From Phyllobacterium chamaecytisi (GTDB lineage: Bacteria > Pseudomonadota > Alphaproteobacteria > Rhizobiales > Rhizobiaceae), in assembly GCF_020164455.1 (NCBI RefSeq), contig NZ_JAIQWW010000003.1, forward strand, positions 62,001 through 126,000: a stretch of DNA of 64,000 bases. The letters run 5' to 3'. Below are positions 24,501-32,584 of this stretch, one piece after another. Within the stretch, counting starts at the first letter, position 1, and every line of letters starts with the position of its first letter. The position numbers and the translations under genes are program-made. The notes under the pieces are model-generated. The model was not told the origin of the DNA. It made no database searches and saw only the letters and a program-made list of their open reading frames with translations.

Positions 24501-24710
24501 CTGTCGGGTAGGAACGACCCGTTGCCGGTCGCTCCTCCCTAAGAACTGTATGTGCGAGTTTCCCCGCCTACAGCTCAAGCCTCCGCTAAGCCCTGTTTGA
24601 CCCGAGCCGCCAGTTCCTGTGTATTGGTAGAGTATGCGGATTCACCGGGCCGATCCGTAATTTCCGATGGCAGACAGCGCCTTGCAGCGAATTAGCTGTC
24701 CCACATCGGA

Positions 24711-24842
24711 TCAAACGGATTCGCTTCGGCTCGAATTTTTGCAGTGGCGACGACTAGGAACGTCGGATGCATGGAGTAACGTGACAAGCGTTGTCTTTCC
24801 CGCTCCGCCTTTGTTGCTCACCGCCGCGTAGGTTCTTGCCAT
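24711..24842 (-). pseudogene. ParA/MinD-type ATPase remnant (N-terminal part)
   Basis: From ATG 24842 the frame reads MARTYAAVSNKGGAGKTTLV, the start of ParA-type partition ATPases with the deviant Walker A KGGAGKTT. It then diverges after about 24 residues and stops at 24711. The switch I/II regions and the rest are gone. The frame could begin at 24956, adding 38 residues. Upstream palindromes at 24915 and 24973 may be its former operator or partition site. Confidence 0.6.
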
Positions 24843-24914
24843 GGTCGCGTCCATATTCGTGCTGACGATAAACCCATCATGCATCGGAATGACCGATCGG
24901 CGCAAGTCAAAACT

Positions 24915-25063
24915 GAATATATTATATTCCTCCTTAGGGGTGAGCGCTTTCGGCATTCATTCGCGGAATACAGTGTGGAATATATTCCACACCGCATAAA
25001 TACACGGGTCAAATGCATGTAGTTCACATACAGAGTGGATGTATTTTCACTCTATATATAGAG
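24915..25063. repeat. Cluster of AT-rich palindromes upstream of parA remnant
   Basis: Three perfect palindromes lie in an AT-rich patch: 24915-24929 (GAATATA T TATATTC), 24973-24992 (GTGTGGAATATATTCCACAC, 20 nt) and 25050-25063 (CTCTATATATAGAG). The first two share the GGAATATA core. This looks like an operator or partition/replication control site of the element. No gene is seen from 25,064 to 25,200. Confidence 0.5.
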
Positions 25064-25240
25064 ACAAAGCAATTGCTTAGCGCGAGTTGGTCCAGCGGTA
25101 AGGCATTTGGCGTAAGGTGCTGCTTGCGCAATCCGCTTCGGTCAGACCGGACGGATGGAAGGTCTCGATCAGCAAGTCACAGCGATGAACCCAAGGCGAT
25201 GACTTGAAAAAATGTTACCGATTCGGTACTGTTGGTTTTG

Positions 25241-25272
25241 GCAGGATACGCAAATTTGTGATACAAATTTGC
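25241..25272 (-). other. Origin of transfer (oriT) with IncP/MOBP-type nick motif
   Basis: A perfect inverted repeat GCAAATTTGT-GAT-ACAAATTTGC (25250-25272) is followed on the minus strand, 1 nt later, by TATCCTG/C (25248-25241), which matches the YATCCTG/Y nick consensus of RP4-type oriTs. mobC begins 58 nt away and the relaxase follows, the standard oriT-mobC-relaxase order. The predicted nick is on the minus strand between 25242 and 25241, so strand transfer would lead with the parA/DUF736 side and bring the mob genes in last. Confidence 0.75.
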
Positions 25273-25330
25273 TGACGATCGACGGACGAGCCGTCGATGA
25301 GGCCTGCGGCCGGCTTCAAGGGAAGGTCCG

Positions 25331-25729
25331 ATGGGTGCGTTTGCGAGCGATGAGACCAGGCGGGAGCGCAGAGACAAGGTCGTCCATGCGCGTTTCAGCG
25401 CGACCGAAATCGAGCGGATCGAGCGCGCCGCACAAGCTGCTAGGATGACCGTCTCGGGGTTCTTGCGCTCTCTCACCTTGGAGGGAGCAGGGGTGCGTCC
25501 GTTCTTTTCCGATGCGGACAGGGCGGTGCTTTCCCTGCTTCTGACTGACGTCAAAGCCGTCGGCGTCAATCTCAATCAACTGGCGCGAGCACGCAACAGG
25601 GGTGGAACGGGTCAGTCGCAAGAGGAGAAAGGAGTGATCGATGATGTTCAACGCGTCGTCGCCATCGTGCTGTTCGAACTGCAGGCCTTTGCCGCGCGCG
25701 GCGCTCACAGACGCGGCGGGAGCGTGTGA
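25331..25729 (+). CDS. mobC: MobC-like relaxosome accessory protein
   Basis: 132 aa. After a charged start, the VVHARFSATEIERIERAAQA and ARMTVSGFLRSLTLEG segment is a ribbon-helix-helix DNA-binding motif of MobC/plasmid mobilization proteins. LLLTDVKAVGVNLNQLARAR is the conserved C-terminal part. MobC binds oriT and helps the relaxase open the strands. It sits directly after the predicted oriT. Its stop codon overlaps the relaxase ATG (TGATG), so both are translated together. Confidence 0.88.
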   Translation: MGAFASDETRRERRDKVVHARFSATEIERIERAAQAARMTVSGFLRSLTLEGAGVRPFFSDADRAVLSLLLTDVKAVGVNLNQLARARNRGGTGQSQEEKGVIDDVQRVVAIVLFELQAFAARGAHRRGGSV

Positions 25730-28110
25730 TGGAGATTTTCCTTGGCGCGTTCACGGCTGAATGGGAGCAGCGCAAGGCAGCCTTCCTCCATGATCTGACG
25801 CCCGGGCGCCGCACCTCGCCGGAAGAGGATGAGCGCCGCCGCCGGGGCGGGGTTGCCCCGTCGACAGGGCCAACCGGAGTGGCAAAGCCATCGGGCTTTC
25901 GGTTTCTGACGGGAGGGAAAGGTCGTCCGGGCAGCGTCCAGCGGCGCGCCGACCGGCCCATGCGCGCACGCTTCGCCGGTCTTGCCTCGGGGAGTCAACC
26001 GGCCGTCGTCAAAATGGCATCGTTTGGTGGCGGGTCGAGGCTCGGTGCGATGGTCAACTATGTCTCTCGCAATGGCGCCATTGTCGTCGAGAACGAACGG
26101 GGAGACCACCTTCGTGGCCGTGACCAGCTCTCTGCCGTTGGTGACGAGTGGGGTCACCTGATGAAGAACCGGGCTGAGAGCCGGGATATCGGGTTGTTCG
26201 AGATTTCCGTCACGGAAGGGCGCCGTGACGGTGAGGAGGGTATCGAACGGGCGCGCGCGATCGTGAGACAGGGCCTGGGCGACCGCGCTTTCGCTTTGGC
26301 AGTGACCATGCGGCCCGATGGCAGCGGGTTCGATATTGAAGGTATCGCCGTGCTTCGAAGTGCCCGGGGCGAGCGATTGAGTGCCGACGAGAAGGCAACG
26401 GCGATCGTTCAACGACGCCTTGACGACGCTCGTAGCGGAGTGGCCGGCAGCGCAAGCTTCCGGTTCATCGGTTATGGTAATGGAACGGATTATGGCAGCG
26501 GTCGGCTGCGTTCGCTGGTGGAAGCACACAAGGGCAAGGTGTGCGATGAGCAGGGGCGCGAGATCGGTGACCGCAAGCGGGCGGGAGACCTTGTTCAGCT
26601 TGAATGGCGCGGTCAGCTCCATAGCCGCAAACCGCGCGATGTCATGCACCTTGTCCTGTCGGCGCGCGCCGGAACCGATGCGCCGACCTTTCGCGAAGCG
26701 GCGCGGGATTTCCTGGGGACGCAGTTTGCCGGGCACCGTTATGTGTTCTCACTTCACGATGCTGCAAGTGACCCGAAGGCGGAGGAAACAGGCGGCAAGC
26801 GGCCGCACGTTCACGTCCACGCCATCATCGCCATGCGATCGGACGCAGGTGACAGGATCGAGACGACAATCCCGGCCTTTCGGGAGTGGCGGCTGACAAT
26901 GGCGGAAAAGGCGCGCGCGCACGGCATCAACATGGAGATGACCGATCGCCGTGATCGCGCGAGCCCCCCTGCTTACTCGAAAAATCAGGTCCGGCCGATG
27001 AACATGATAGGTCGCACGCAACACGAAGGTACAAGCGCCTCCGCGCAACGCCGATACGACACAAAACGCTCGGATAAGGACAGCTTCCCGCGCACGCCTC
27101 ACAGCGAGGCGTATGCCCGAACGGCGCAACAGGAATGGCATTCTATCGGCAGTTCCGCGCTATTGCCTACGCAGCAAGATTTTGCCGGGGCTCAGGTAAT
27201 CCGGTTTGAAGCCCACCCCGCGCGAGCCGAAAGAAAGGCGGTCTGGCAAGGCCAGCCGTCAAATTCTAGCTCACAATTTCGAACATATATGGTAAAGTTG
27301 GCGGCGCTTGTTTCGCAGAACGATGATATGCGGCACATGACCCGGCCTGAATTCGAAGCCTACGAAAGACGCGTGGAGACTGCACTCTTCAAGGCGGCGC
27401 GCTCTTTGCCACCGCATGAACAGGATGGGTTTGAGGAAATTGCCAAGGCGGCGAGGGAACACGTCAATGTGCGCCGCGAAATTGTCGACATGTTGGAACA
27501 GCGCGATCGTGATGCTGGCGACGCGCCGGGCCGCAGCTTAAGCGTCAATGAGCGGGAAGACGAGAAGCTGCGATGGAATAATGCTGTCGAGCGCCACGGG
27601 TTTGCGGCCGCGGAGGTGGCGAACAGACACCTGGTGGAAATCGAGCAATCCCGGGAAGCCATCAGCCGAGCCGAGGCGGATAACCAGGATCCGGGCAATG
27701 TCAGGGCGATGAAACAGGAACTCGAAAATCAACTGATCAAGACCGCTGAGCTTGGCGCGAGCGGAAACGCCCTGATCCGGGAAGTAGCCGAAATTGATGC
27801 GGATCTGAAAAACGCGCTCCAGGCTGTGGAGCGTGGGCGACATAAAGCTGAGCGCGAGCGCTCCCCGTCGGGCTCAGAGGCAAACGAAGTGCCTGAAGTG
27901 TCACTCCGGAGTACTGCAAACGCAGAATTGACGCGGGTACGTGACGACCAAAGCCACGATGCAAACGGTCAGAAGCCCGAGCAGATGGCAGGTTCCAGTG
28001 GCGATACGACGAGGGGTTACCCTGCCAAGCAGCATGTGCCGCGCCTGGAAGTACTGCAGCGGGAAGCTGATAAACAACGAGCACGCGATCGCGATGATCG
28101 AGACCGGTAG
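25729..28110 (+). CDS. Relaxase / mobilization nuclease (VirD2/MobP-like)
   Basis: 793 aa from ATG 25729, which overlaps the mobC stop; a GTG at 25726 is also possible. The family nicks oriT through an active-site Tyr and stays bound to the 5' end of the transferred strand. A candidate Tyr is in MVNYVSRNG (~residue 110), and the metal-binding His motif HVHVHAIIAM lies near 360. The last ~300 residues are charged, helical and coiled-coil-like (MRHMTRPEFEAYERRV, VRAMKQELENQLIKTAE). The gene appears intact. No type IV secretion genes are present here, so the element would be mobilizable rather than self-transmissible. Confidence 0.87.
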   Translation: MEIFLGAFTAEWEQRKAAFLHDLTPGRRTSPEEDERRRRGGVAPSTGPTGVAKPSGFRFLTGGKGRPGSVQRRADRPMRARFAGLASGSQPAVVKMASFGGGSRLGAMVNYVSRNGAIVVENERGDHLRGRDQLSAVGDEWGHLMKNRAESRDIGLFEISVTEGRRDGEEGIERARAIVRQGLGDRAFALAVTMRPDGSGFDIEGIAVLRSARGERLSADEKATAIVQRRLDDARSGVAGSASFRFIGYGNGTDYGSGRLRSLVEAHKGKVCDEQGREIGDRKRAGDLVQLEWRGQLHSRKPRDVMHLVLSARAGTDAPTFREAARDFLGTQFAGHRYVFSLHDAASDPKAEETGGKRPHVHVHAIIAMRSDAGDRIETTIPAFREWRLTMAEKARAHGINMEMTDRRDRASPPAYSKNQVRPMNMIGRTQHEGTSASAQRRYDTKRSDKDSFPRTPHSEAYARTAQQEWHSIGSSALLPTQQDFAGAQVIRFEAHPARAERKAVWQGQPSNSSSQFRTYMVKLAALVSQNDDMRHMTRPEFEAYERRVETALFKAARSLPPHEQDGFEEIAKAAREHVNVRREIVDMLEQRDRDAGDAPGRSLSVNEREDEKLRWNNAVERHGFAAAEVANRHLVEIEQSREAISRAEADNQDPGNVRAMKQELENQLIKTAELGASGNALIREVAEIDADLKNALQAVERGRHKAERERSPSGSEANEVPEVSLRSTANAELTRVRDDQSHDANGQKPEQMAGSSGDTTRGYPAKQHVPRLEVLQREADKQRARDRDDRDR

Positions 28111-28125
28111 GAGGAGGGCAATGCC

Positions 28126-28260
28126 ATGCGTGACGAGAGGCGGATCATCGTCGTAGAGGACGACAGCAAGAGCAACGATGGATGGGCGAAAGTGTTCAGC
28201 ACAGTCATCCTCGTTGTCATGGCGGTCGCATTGTTCGACCGCGGGCTGACAATGGCCTGA
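28126..28260 (+). CDS. Small single-span membrane protein of the mob operon (44 aa)
   Basis: ATG 28126 to TGA 28260: a charged N-terminus (MRDERRIIVVEDDSKSNDG) and one hydrophobic span (STVILVVMAVALFDRGL). A strong GGAGGAGG site precedes it, 15 nt after the relaxase stop, so it is probably the last gene of the mob operon. Small membrane proteins often follow relaxase genes on such elements; the function is unknown. Confidence 0.6.
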   Translation: MRDERRIIVVEDDSKSNDGWAKVFSTVILVVMAVALFDRGLTMA

Positions 28261-28377
28261 GCGGCAGTCGTTGGCTGGTTCAACTAAGACCTTTTGGGGA
28301 GCGGCCGCGCATTGCGACGACGTCCGGGGGCACCAAGAACCATTTCAGGACATCTCATTCGCTTCTATAATTGACAC

Positions 28378-28401
28378 AAAGCCCAGTTTTGTGGGGCTTT
28401 T
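28378..28401 (+). terminator. Probable terminator of the mob operon
   Basis: AAAGCCC and GGGCTTT form a 7-bp stem with a 9-nt loop and a short T run, 118 nt after the small membrane protein gene. Nothing else is recognised in 28,261-28,580. Confidence 0.5.
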
Positions 28402-28580
28402 GCCATTCATGGGCTTCCAGTTAGTACCAAGACATCCCAGATTTTTGTTGGTATATTTTCCGGTATTCTTCAACACACCGACAAATCAAGCAAAACCAGA
28501 TACCAACAATGTCGTTGTTATGCGCAAATATCTTTATTGGCTTGCAGTATCAATTTGGCAATTAGTTCAACTGCGGCGAA

Positions 28581-28832
28581 CTATGTCTCGGCGAGCAGAT
28601 TAGCCGGGGCAATTTCTAGGGCTTTTGCAAGAAAGTACAAGTTATCAAGACTGACATTGCGGACGCCGCGTTCGATGGCCGAGACATTCGTGCGATGCAT
28701 TTCCGCACGGAAGGCCAACTCATCCTGACTGATACCCAAAACCTTACGCTGCGCCCTTATATTGTGCGCCAATGTTTTTCGTAAGGGTGAGGGGCGGTCT
28801 CGTTTCACGAGGTCGAATTTGTCAATATTCAC
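28581..28832 (-). CDS. XRE-family helix-turn-helix regulator (83 aa)
   Basis: A single Cro/C1-type HTH: LAHNIRAQRKVLGISQDELA, MHRTNVSAIERG and NVSLDNLYFLAKALEI. This is the usual short stand-alone XRE form, which binds DNA as a dimer and often controls its own element. It runs opposite to the mob operon and to the second XRE gene. The ATG at 28832 has no strong ribosome site. AT-rich DNA lies on its downstream side. Confidence 0.87.
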   Translation of the reverse strand: MNIDKFDLVKRDRPSPLRKTLAHNIRAQRKVLGISQDELAFRAEMHRTNVSAIERGVRNVSLDNLYFLAKALEIAPANLLAET

Positions 28833-29004
28833 TCTTTATAGCGACAGAGTTTATGGCTACATTACGATTATTGATTCCGCGGTGGCTGTAGCGGCGGACC
28901 GACGGGCAGATGCATTTGGTGATCAAATTCAGTCGATTGTTGCTCGATGTTGGGGTCTCTAGCAGGAGCGCATCGCGACACATTCACCGCACGGGGAGTG
29001 ACAG

Positions 29005-29385
29005 ATGCAGCACCGGAAGATCCAGCTGACGGAAAGGCGGCCGCACCCGCGTGAGCCGCAAGCGTCTGCGGGCGAGGTGCCGCATGCTGCTGATCTTTAT
29101 GTCGGGCGTCAGGTTGCCGCCGTGCGCATCCATTCGAATGTGACGCAGGCCGAGCTTGCCCGCGCTGTCCAGGTAAGCCCGCAGCAATTGCAAAAATACG
29201 AGAACGGCAAGAACCGCATAAGTGCGTCCATGCTGTTTGAAATCGCAACATTCCTCGGCGTGCCCGTCAGCCGTTTTTTTCAAGGTCTGCCTGGAAATGA
29301 GAAGCAAAGCGGCGAGGTGGCCTCGCTTCCCCGTCGACGAGCGGATCACTTTCATAGCAAGCAGCGAGGGGCGCCGGCTGATTGA
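29005..29385 (+). CDS. XRE-family regulator, N-terminal frame of a frameshifted gene
   Basis: 126 codons with a clear HTH: VGRQVAAVRIHSNVTQAELA, VSPQQLQKYENGKNRIS and FEIATFLGVPVSRFF. After residue ~105 (SGEVASLP) the frame turns into low-complexity RRR sequence, while the natural continuation VDERITFIASSEGRRLIEGV lies in the next frame. One extra C in CCCC near 29,329 accounts for this. The HTH is complete and could still bind DNA. The type is common in Rhizobium/Brucella relatives. Confidence 0.8.
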   Translation: MQHRKIQLTERRPHPREPQASAGEVPHAADLYVGRQVAAVRIHSNVTQAELARAVQVSPQQLQKYENGKNRISASMLFEIATFLGVPVSRFFQGLPGNEKQSGEVASLPRRRADHFHSKQRGAPAD

Positions 29386-29578
29386 AGGGGTGATGCGGCT
29401 GCCTCCCCGCACACGCCGCCGCGTATCCTCGTTCATCGCCGCTTTGGGGGAGGAACTGGCAGCTCTGAACGGCGCCATGGCGTGCCCGCTGCCGAAGACA
29501 GAAAAAGGGTATGGCAAGGCACCGGACACATATGGGGCAGGGCGGACGGGTTCTACATCCGATGAGGATCGGGGATGA
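29331..29578 (+). pseudogene. C-terminal part of the XRE regulator, out of frame
   Basis: Codes VDERITFIASSEGRRLIEGV, then MRLPPRTRRRVSSFIAALGEEL, the regular C-terminal helices of this XRE subgroup. Its stop codon overlaps the ATG of the AraC gene (ATGA at 29575-29578), which shows that this frame was under selection for translational coupling. Correcting one base would give an intact ~190-aa regulator. Confidence 0.65.
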
Positions 29579-30468
29579 ACATGGCGATCTCCGAGCCGCC
29601 CGCCTTCAAGGTTGGTGACTGCAGGACAATCTCCCGTGACAAGAGGTCATGGCATCGCCTCGAGGCCGACCTTGTCCGGCGCAGCGGGCTTGCCAAGGAG
29701 GAGACGGCGATCACCTCCAGCCGTCACGTTGTCCTTCTCAATGTGCAGGGCAACTGCGAGCGCGGCGAATACTTCATAGATGGCAGGAACGCCGGGTTTG
29801 TACCGCGAAAGCCCGGCGCAATCCTGTTTGTTCCCGCGGGATGCAGCTGGCGGGGCTGGGAAGCTGGCGCCTCGACAGCCGCCTATCTGGCAATCCAGGT
29901 CAAACCGGCACATGTGGCAGAGCTTCTTGCCGGGGTGCAGCTCGACGCGCTGCCGTCGCTCTCGCCGGATCTCGGCTTCGAGGATCCCATCATCCTGAAC
30001 GCAGCGCGCGGGATAGGCGCAGAGATCCGTGACCGCAATCCTCTCAGCGCCATGCTTGTCGAGAGCTATACGGCGACGATCTTCGCCCAGCTGATGCGCA
30101 GGCAAAGATATCCGGCTGCTGTCCGCAAAGGCGGGCTCGCCCCGATGAACCTTAACCGGGTGATTCAGAGAATTGATGATGACCTCACGGCTGACTTGTC
30201 GCTTTCGCAACTGGCCGACCTTGCCGGTTTGAGCGTTCCTCACTTCTGCCGGGCGTTCAGGCAAACGCTTGGCTGTCCGCCCTATGCCTTCATTATCCGG
30301 CGCAGGATCGAGCGGGCAAAGGACTTTCTGCGCCATTCCTCCATGCCTGTCACCGATATCGCCCTGTCGTGTGGCTTCTCCAATTCAAGCCATTTTTCCA
30401 ATGCCTTTCGCCGGGAAGTGGGCACGACCCCCGTGGCATATCGCGGCAGCTGGCCGGGCAAAGCATAG
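29575..30468 (+). CDS. AraC-family transcriptional regulator
   Basis: 297 aa. A cupin-like N-terminal sensing domain (~40-150; FVPRKPGAILFVPAGCSW) leads to two HTH motifs at the C-terminus (LSQLADLAGLSVPHFCRAFR, then MPVTDIALSCGFSNSSHFSN and FRREVGTTPVAYR). The family usually activates catabolic or stress genes on ligand binding. Its ATG overlaps the end of the XRE regulator frame, so the two regulators form one unit. The former target may be the ABC-transporter genes deleted just downstream. Confidence 0.9.
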   Translation: MNMAISEPPAFKVGDCRTISRDKRSWHRLEADLVRRSGLAKEETAITSSRHVVLLNVQGNCERGEYFIDGRNAGFVPRKPGAILFVPAGCSWRGWEAGASTAAYLAIQVKPAHVAELLAGVQLDALPSLSPDLGFEDPIILNAARGIGAEIRDRNPLSAMLVESYTATIFAQLMRRQRYPAAVRKGGLAPMNLNRVIQRIDDDLTADLSLSQLADLAGLSVPHFCRAFRQTLGCPPYAFIIRRRIERAKDFLRHSSMPVTDIALSCGFSNSSHFSNAFRREVGTTPVAYRGSWPGKA

Positions 30469-30566
30469 CAATGTTTTACTGATCAGATTTCGCACCTGCA
30501 TCAATTTACTGCAAGCATCCTCGCGCTGGCTGTCGCATCTTCGCGAAGAACAAGCGAGGGTCTCCA

Positions 30567-30768
30567 GTGCATACGCAATCGGATAACGGTAAAATTCAGC
30601 CCCTCATTTCTGACATCAACGCCCCGCTGCGCGTCAAAAATCTGAAGAAGCGCTTTGGGACGCTCGAAGTCCTCAAAGGGATTTCCATGACCGCGCAGCG
30701 CGGCGATGTCATTTCCATCTTGGGAAGCAGCGGTTCTGGAAAAAGCACGTTTCTGCGCTTTGGACTGG
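30567..30768 (+). pseudogene. Truncated polar amino-acid ABC transporter ATP-binding protein
   Basis: The first ~68 residues match HisP/GlnQ/ArtP-type ATPases: LRVKNLKKRFGTLEVLKGIS, then ISILGSSGSGKSTFLR with Walker A complete. After FLR, where CINLLE would follow, the sequence breaks off. The Q-loop, signature and Walker B are missing, so there is no ATPase. It is joined directly to the end of a binding-protein gene. Confidence 0.75.
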
Positions 30769-30973
30769 CAGATTACTCTGTCTGGAAGGCATTTCTGGAG
30801 TCCAAGATGGTGCGATGGCTGTGCTCTACGGCCCCAGAATTTCGGGCGGCCTTTTCGGTCCAGGTGTGGGCATCGGATTGCGGAAGCAGGACAAGCAACT
30901 TGCCGAGCTCTACAATAGCGCGATCGGAGCAATCGAGGTGGACGGATCGTTGAAAGCGATAAGCCTTAAATGA
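30769..30973 (+). pseudogene. C-terminal remnant of an amino-acid ABC binding protein (SBP_bac_3)
   Basis: In another plus-strand frame: GGLFGPGVGIGLRKQDKQLA and ELYNSAIGAIEVDGSLKAIS, the conserved end of HisJ/LAO-type periplasmic binding proteins (GVGIxLRK...AIxxLxADGTLKAI), stopping at TGA 30971-30973. A deletion between the ATPase and binding-protein genes of one cassette left this scar. The following 300 nt (30,974-31,270) hold no recognised feature. Confidence 0.65.
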
Positions 30974-31270
30974 TTTGGAGCGGATTTGGTGTCGAACTGA
31001 ACCAATTTCGGCGACGGATTGGCAAGCGCTTTTAACTTCCTCCGAAGTATCATTCTTGACTTTACCGAAAATGAGTAACTCCGCACGAAACATGGTCTGC
31101 GCAATTGGGATCCAAGTGAGCGATTGACGACTTCGGCGCTGGCCATCGCTCGATCTTGCAACGTTCGAGGTCTGGGAAGGGGCGGAGCGGTCGATTCATG
31201 GGCAATTCCTTTGCTCCAATAAGCTATCGCTATCGCTACGAAGTCGCGCTTCGAATTCGAATCCACCACT

Positions 31271-31456
31271 CTATATGTCGGCTATCGTCTTAGCCGCCTC
31301 GGTGACGTCGTTGTCAATGTCGTGCTGTCCCATTTCTTTGGTGATGCGATCAAAGATCTGGGCGCCGTGCTTGACAACGCGGTGAAGCCTGGCTGCCTGA
31401 GCCGGACTTGAATCAGGGATCTCCAGAGTTTTAGAGACGTCATCTGGCGATCTGCC
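31271..31456 (-). pseudogene. Open frame of unknown type without a start codon
   Basis: About 61 codons end at TAG 31271-31273: PDDVSKTLEIPDSSPAQAAR, then VVKHGAQIFDRITKEMGQ and DVTEAAKTIADI. Composition and codon use look coding, but there is no ATG, GTG or TTG at its 5' side. It is perhaps the end of a deleted gene, or chance. No family is recognised. Confidence 0.25.
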
Positions 31457-31506
31457 TCATGAACTTCATCAGCGAAACCATCCCGTCACCCGATTCAAAA
31501 AATAGT

Positions 31507-31521
31507 TGATTATTTTAGTCA
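31507..31521. promoter_or_regulatory. Iron-responsive IRO-like box (TGA-N9-TCA) upstream of exbB
   Basis: TGATTATTTTAGTCA fits the iron-rhodo box recognised by RirA in Rhizobium-group bacteria. It lies about 105 nt before the exbB ATG, where a RirA site is expected for TonB-system genes. The motif has only six fixed bases, so it is supported mainly by position and known regulation. Confidence 0.45.
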
Positions 31522-31627
31522 TAAATACTAAGCCGCTACCAACCGAAGATTGCGCCGCTCAACGGAGGCTAGGTTGATCGACGAGCCAGGGCCGTTTGCA
31601 GCGAATGTAGTGAAGGATTGCGGAGCG

Positions 31628-32572
31628 ATGCGACCAACCCCCAAAAAGCATTCAACAGCCGGCAATTTTGCTGCGGTATTGAGAATAGGAGCTTTGGGAT
31701 GTGCGCTGGTCGTGTGCGGTCCGACTGCATTAATAGCCTATGCTCAAGACAATATGGCTCCAGCGCCTCAGAACGAGGTTGCACCGCAGCCCCTACAGCA
31801 ACCAGAGATAACCCAGTCGCCAATCATGCAGCCAACTGCACCAGTGGAGGGGAATCAACCTGGTCATACGAATGGGACGCTGCCACATAATCTTTCGCCC
31901 TGGGGCATGTTCATGGCCGCCGACTGGGTGGTCAAGTCGGTGATGATCGGTCTCGCTTTTGCCTCGCTGGTCACCTGGACTGTCTGGCTGGCGAAGACGC
32001 TTGAGCTTGCCGGAGCAAGAGTGCGGGCCAATCGCGCGCTCAACGCCATCGGCAGTGCTCGCACGCTGCTCGAGGCTGAACGGTCGCTCGAGGGCCGCGG
32101 CGGCCCGGGCGCATCGCTTGTCAACGCGGCACGAGAGGAAGTGCGTCTTTCCCGTGAGGTTCAAGGATATGCGAACGCCGATGGTTTGAAGGAGCGCGTC
32201 GCCTCGCGCCTGTCGCGCATCGAGGCCCAAGCAGGGCGTCGCATGAGCCGCGGCACAGGAGTACTGGCAACCATCGGTTCAACTGCGCCCTTCGTCGGGC
32301 TTTTCGGCACGGTCTGGGGCATCATGAATTCGTTTATCGGCATTTCAGAGTCCCAAACGACGAATTTGGCAATCGTTGCGCCGGGCATCGCAGAAGCGCT
32401 TCTCGCCACAGCGATTGGACTCGTCGCCGCCATTCCGGCCGTTGTGATCTATAATGTTTTCGCCCGGTCGATCACCGGCTACCGGCAGCTGCTCGCCGAT
32501 GCGTCGGCGGGGGTAGAACGTCTCGTCAGCCGCGATGTGGATTTTGCCACGGTGCCCGCTGCTGCGGAGTAG
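31628..32572 (+). CDS. exbB: ExbB, proton channel subunit of the TonB energy-transducing complex
   Basis: 314 aa from ATG 31628 (an upstream TTG at 31550 is less likely). The N-terminus has a signal-like segment and a Pro/Gln-rich stretch (the long rhizobial form), then three membrane helices: SPWGMFMAADWVVKSVMIGL, TGVLATIGSTAPFVGLFGTV and AEALLATAIGLVAAIPAVVI. ExbB and ExbD form the inner-membrane proton channel that drives TonB. It is the first gene of exbB-exbD-tonB. Iron control through RirA is likely from the box upstream. Confidence 0.93.
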   Translation: MRPTPKKHSTAGNFAAVLRIGALGCALVVCGPTALIAYAQDNMAPAPQNEVAPQPLQQPEITQSPIMQPTAPVEGNQPGHTNGTLPHNLSPWGMFMAADWVVKSVMIGLAFASLVTWTVWLAKTLELAGARVRANRALNAIGSARTLLEAERSLEGRGGPGASLVNAAREEVRLSREVQGYANADGLKERVASRLSRIEAQAGRRMSRGTGVLATIGSTAPFVGLFGTVWGIMNSFIGISESQTTNLAIVAPGIAEALLATAIGLVAAIPAVVIYNVFARSITGYRQLLADASAGVERLVSRDVDFATVPAAAE

Positions 32573-32584
32573 GGAGGAGCGACA

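Noticed and set aside
25081-25160. tRNA-like string (AGTTGGTCCAGCGGTAAGGC resembles a D-arm)
   Set aside because: No acceptor stem, anticodon arm or T-arm could be folded around it.
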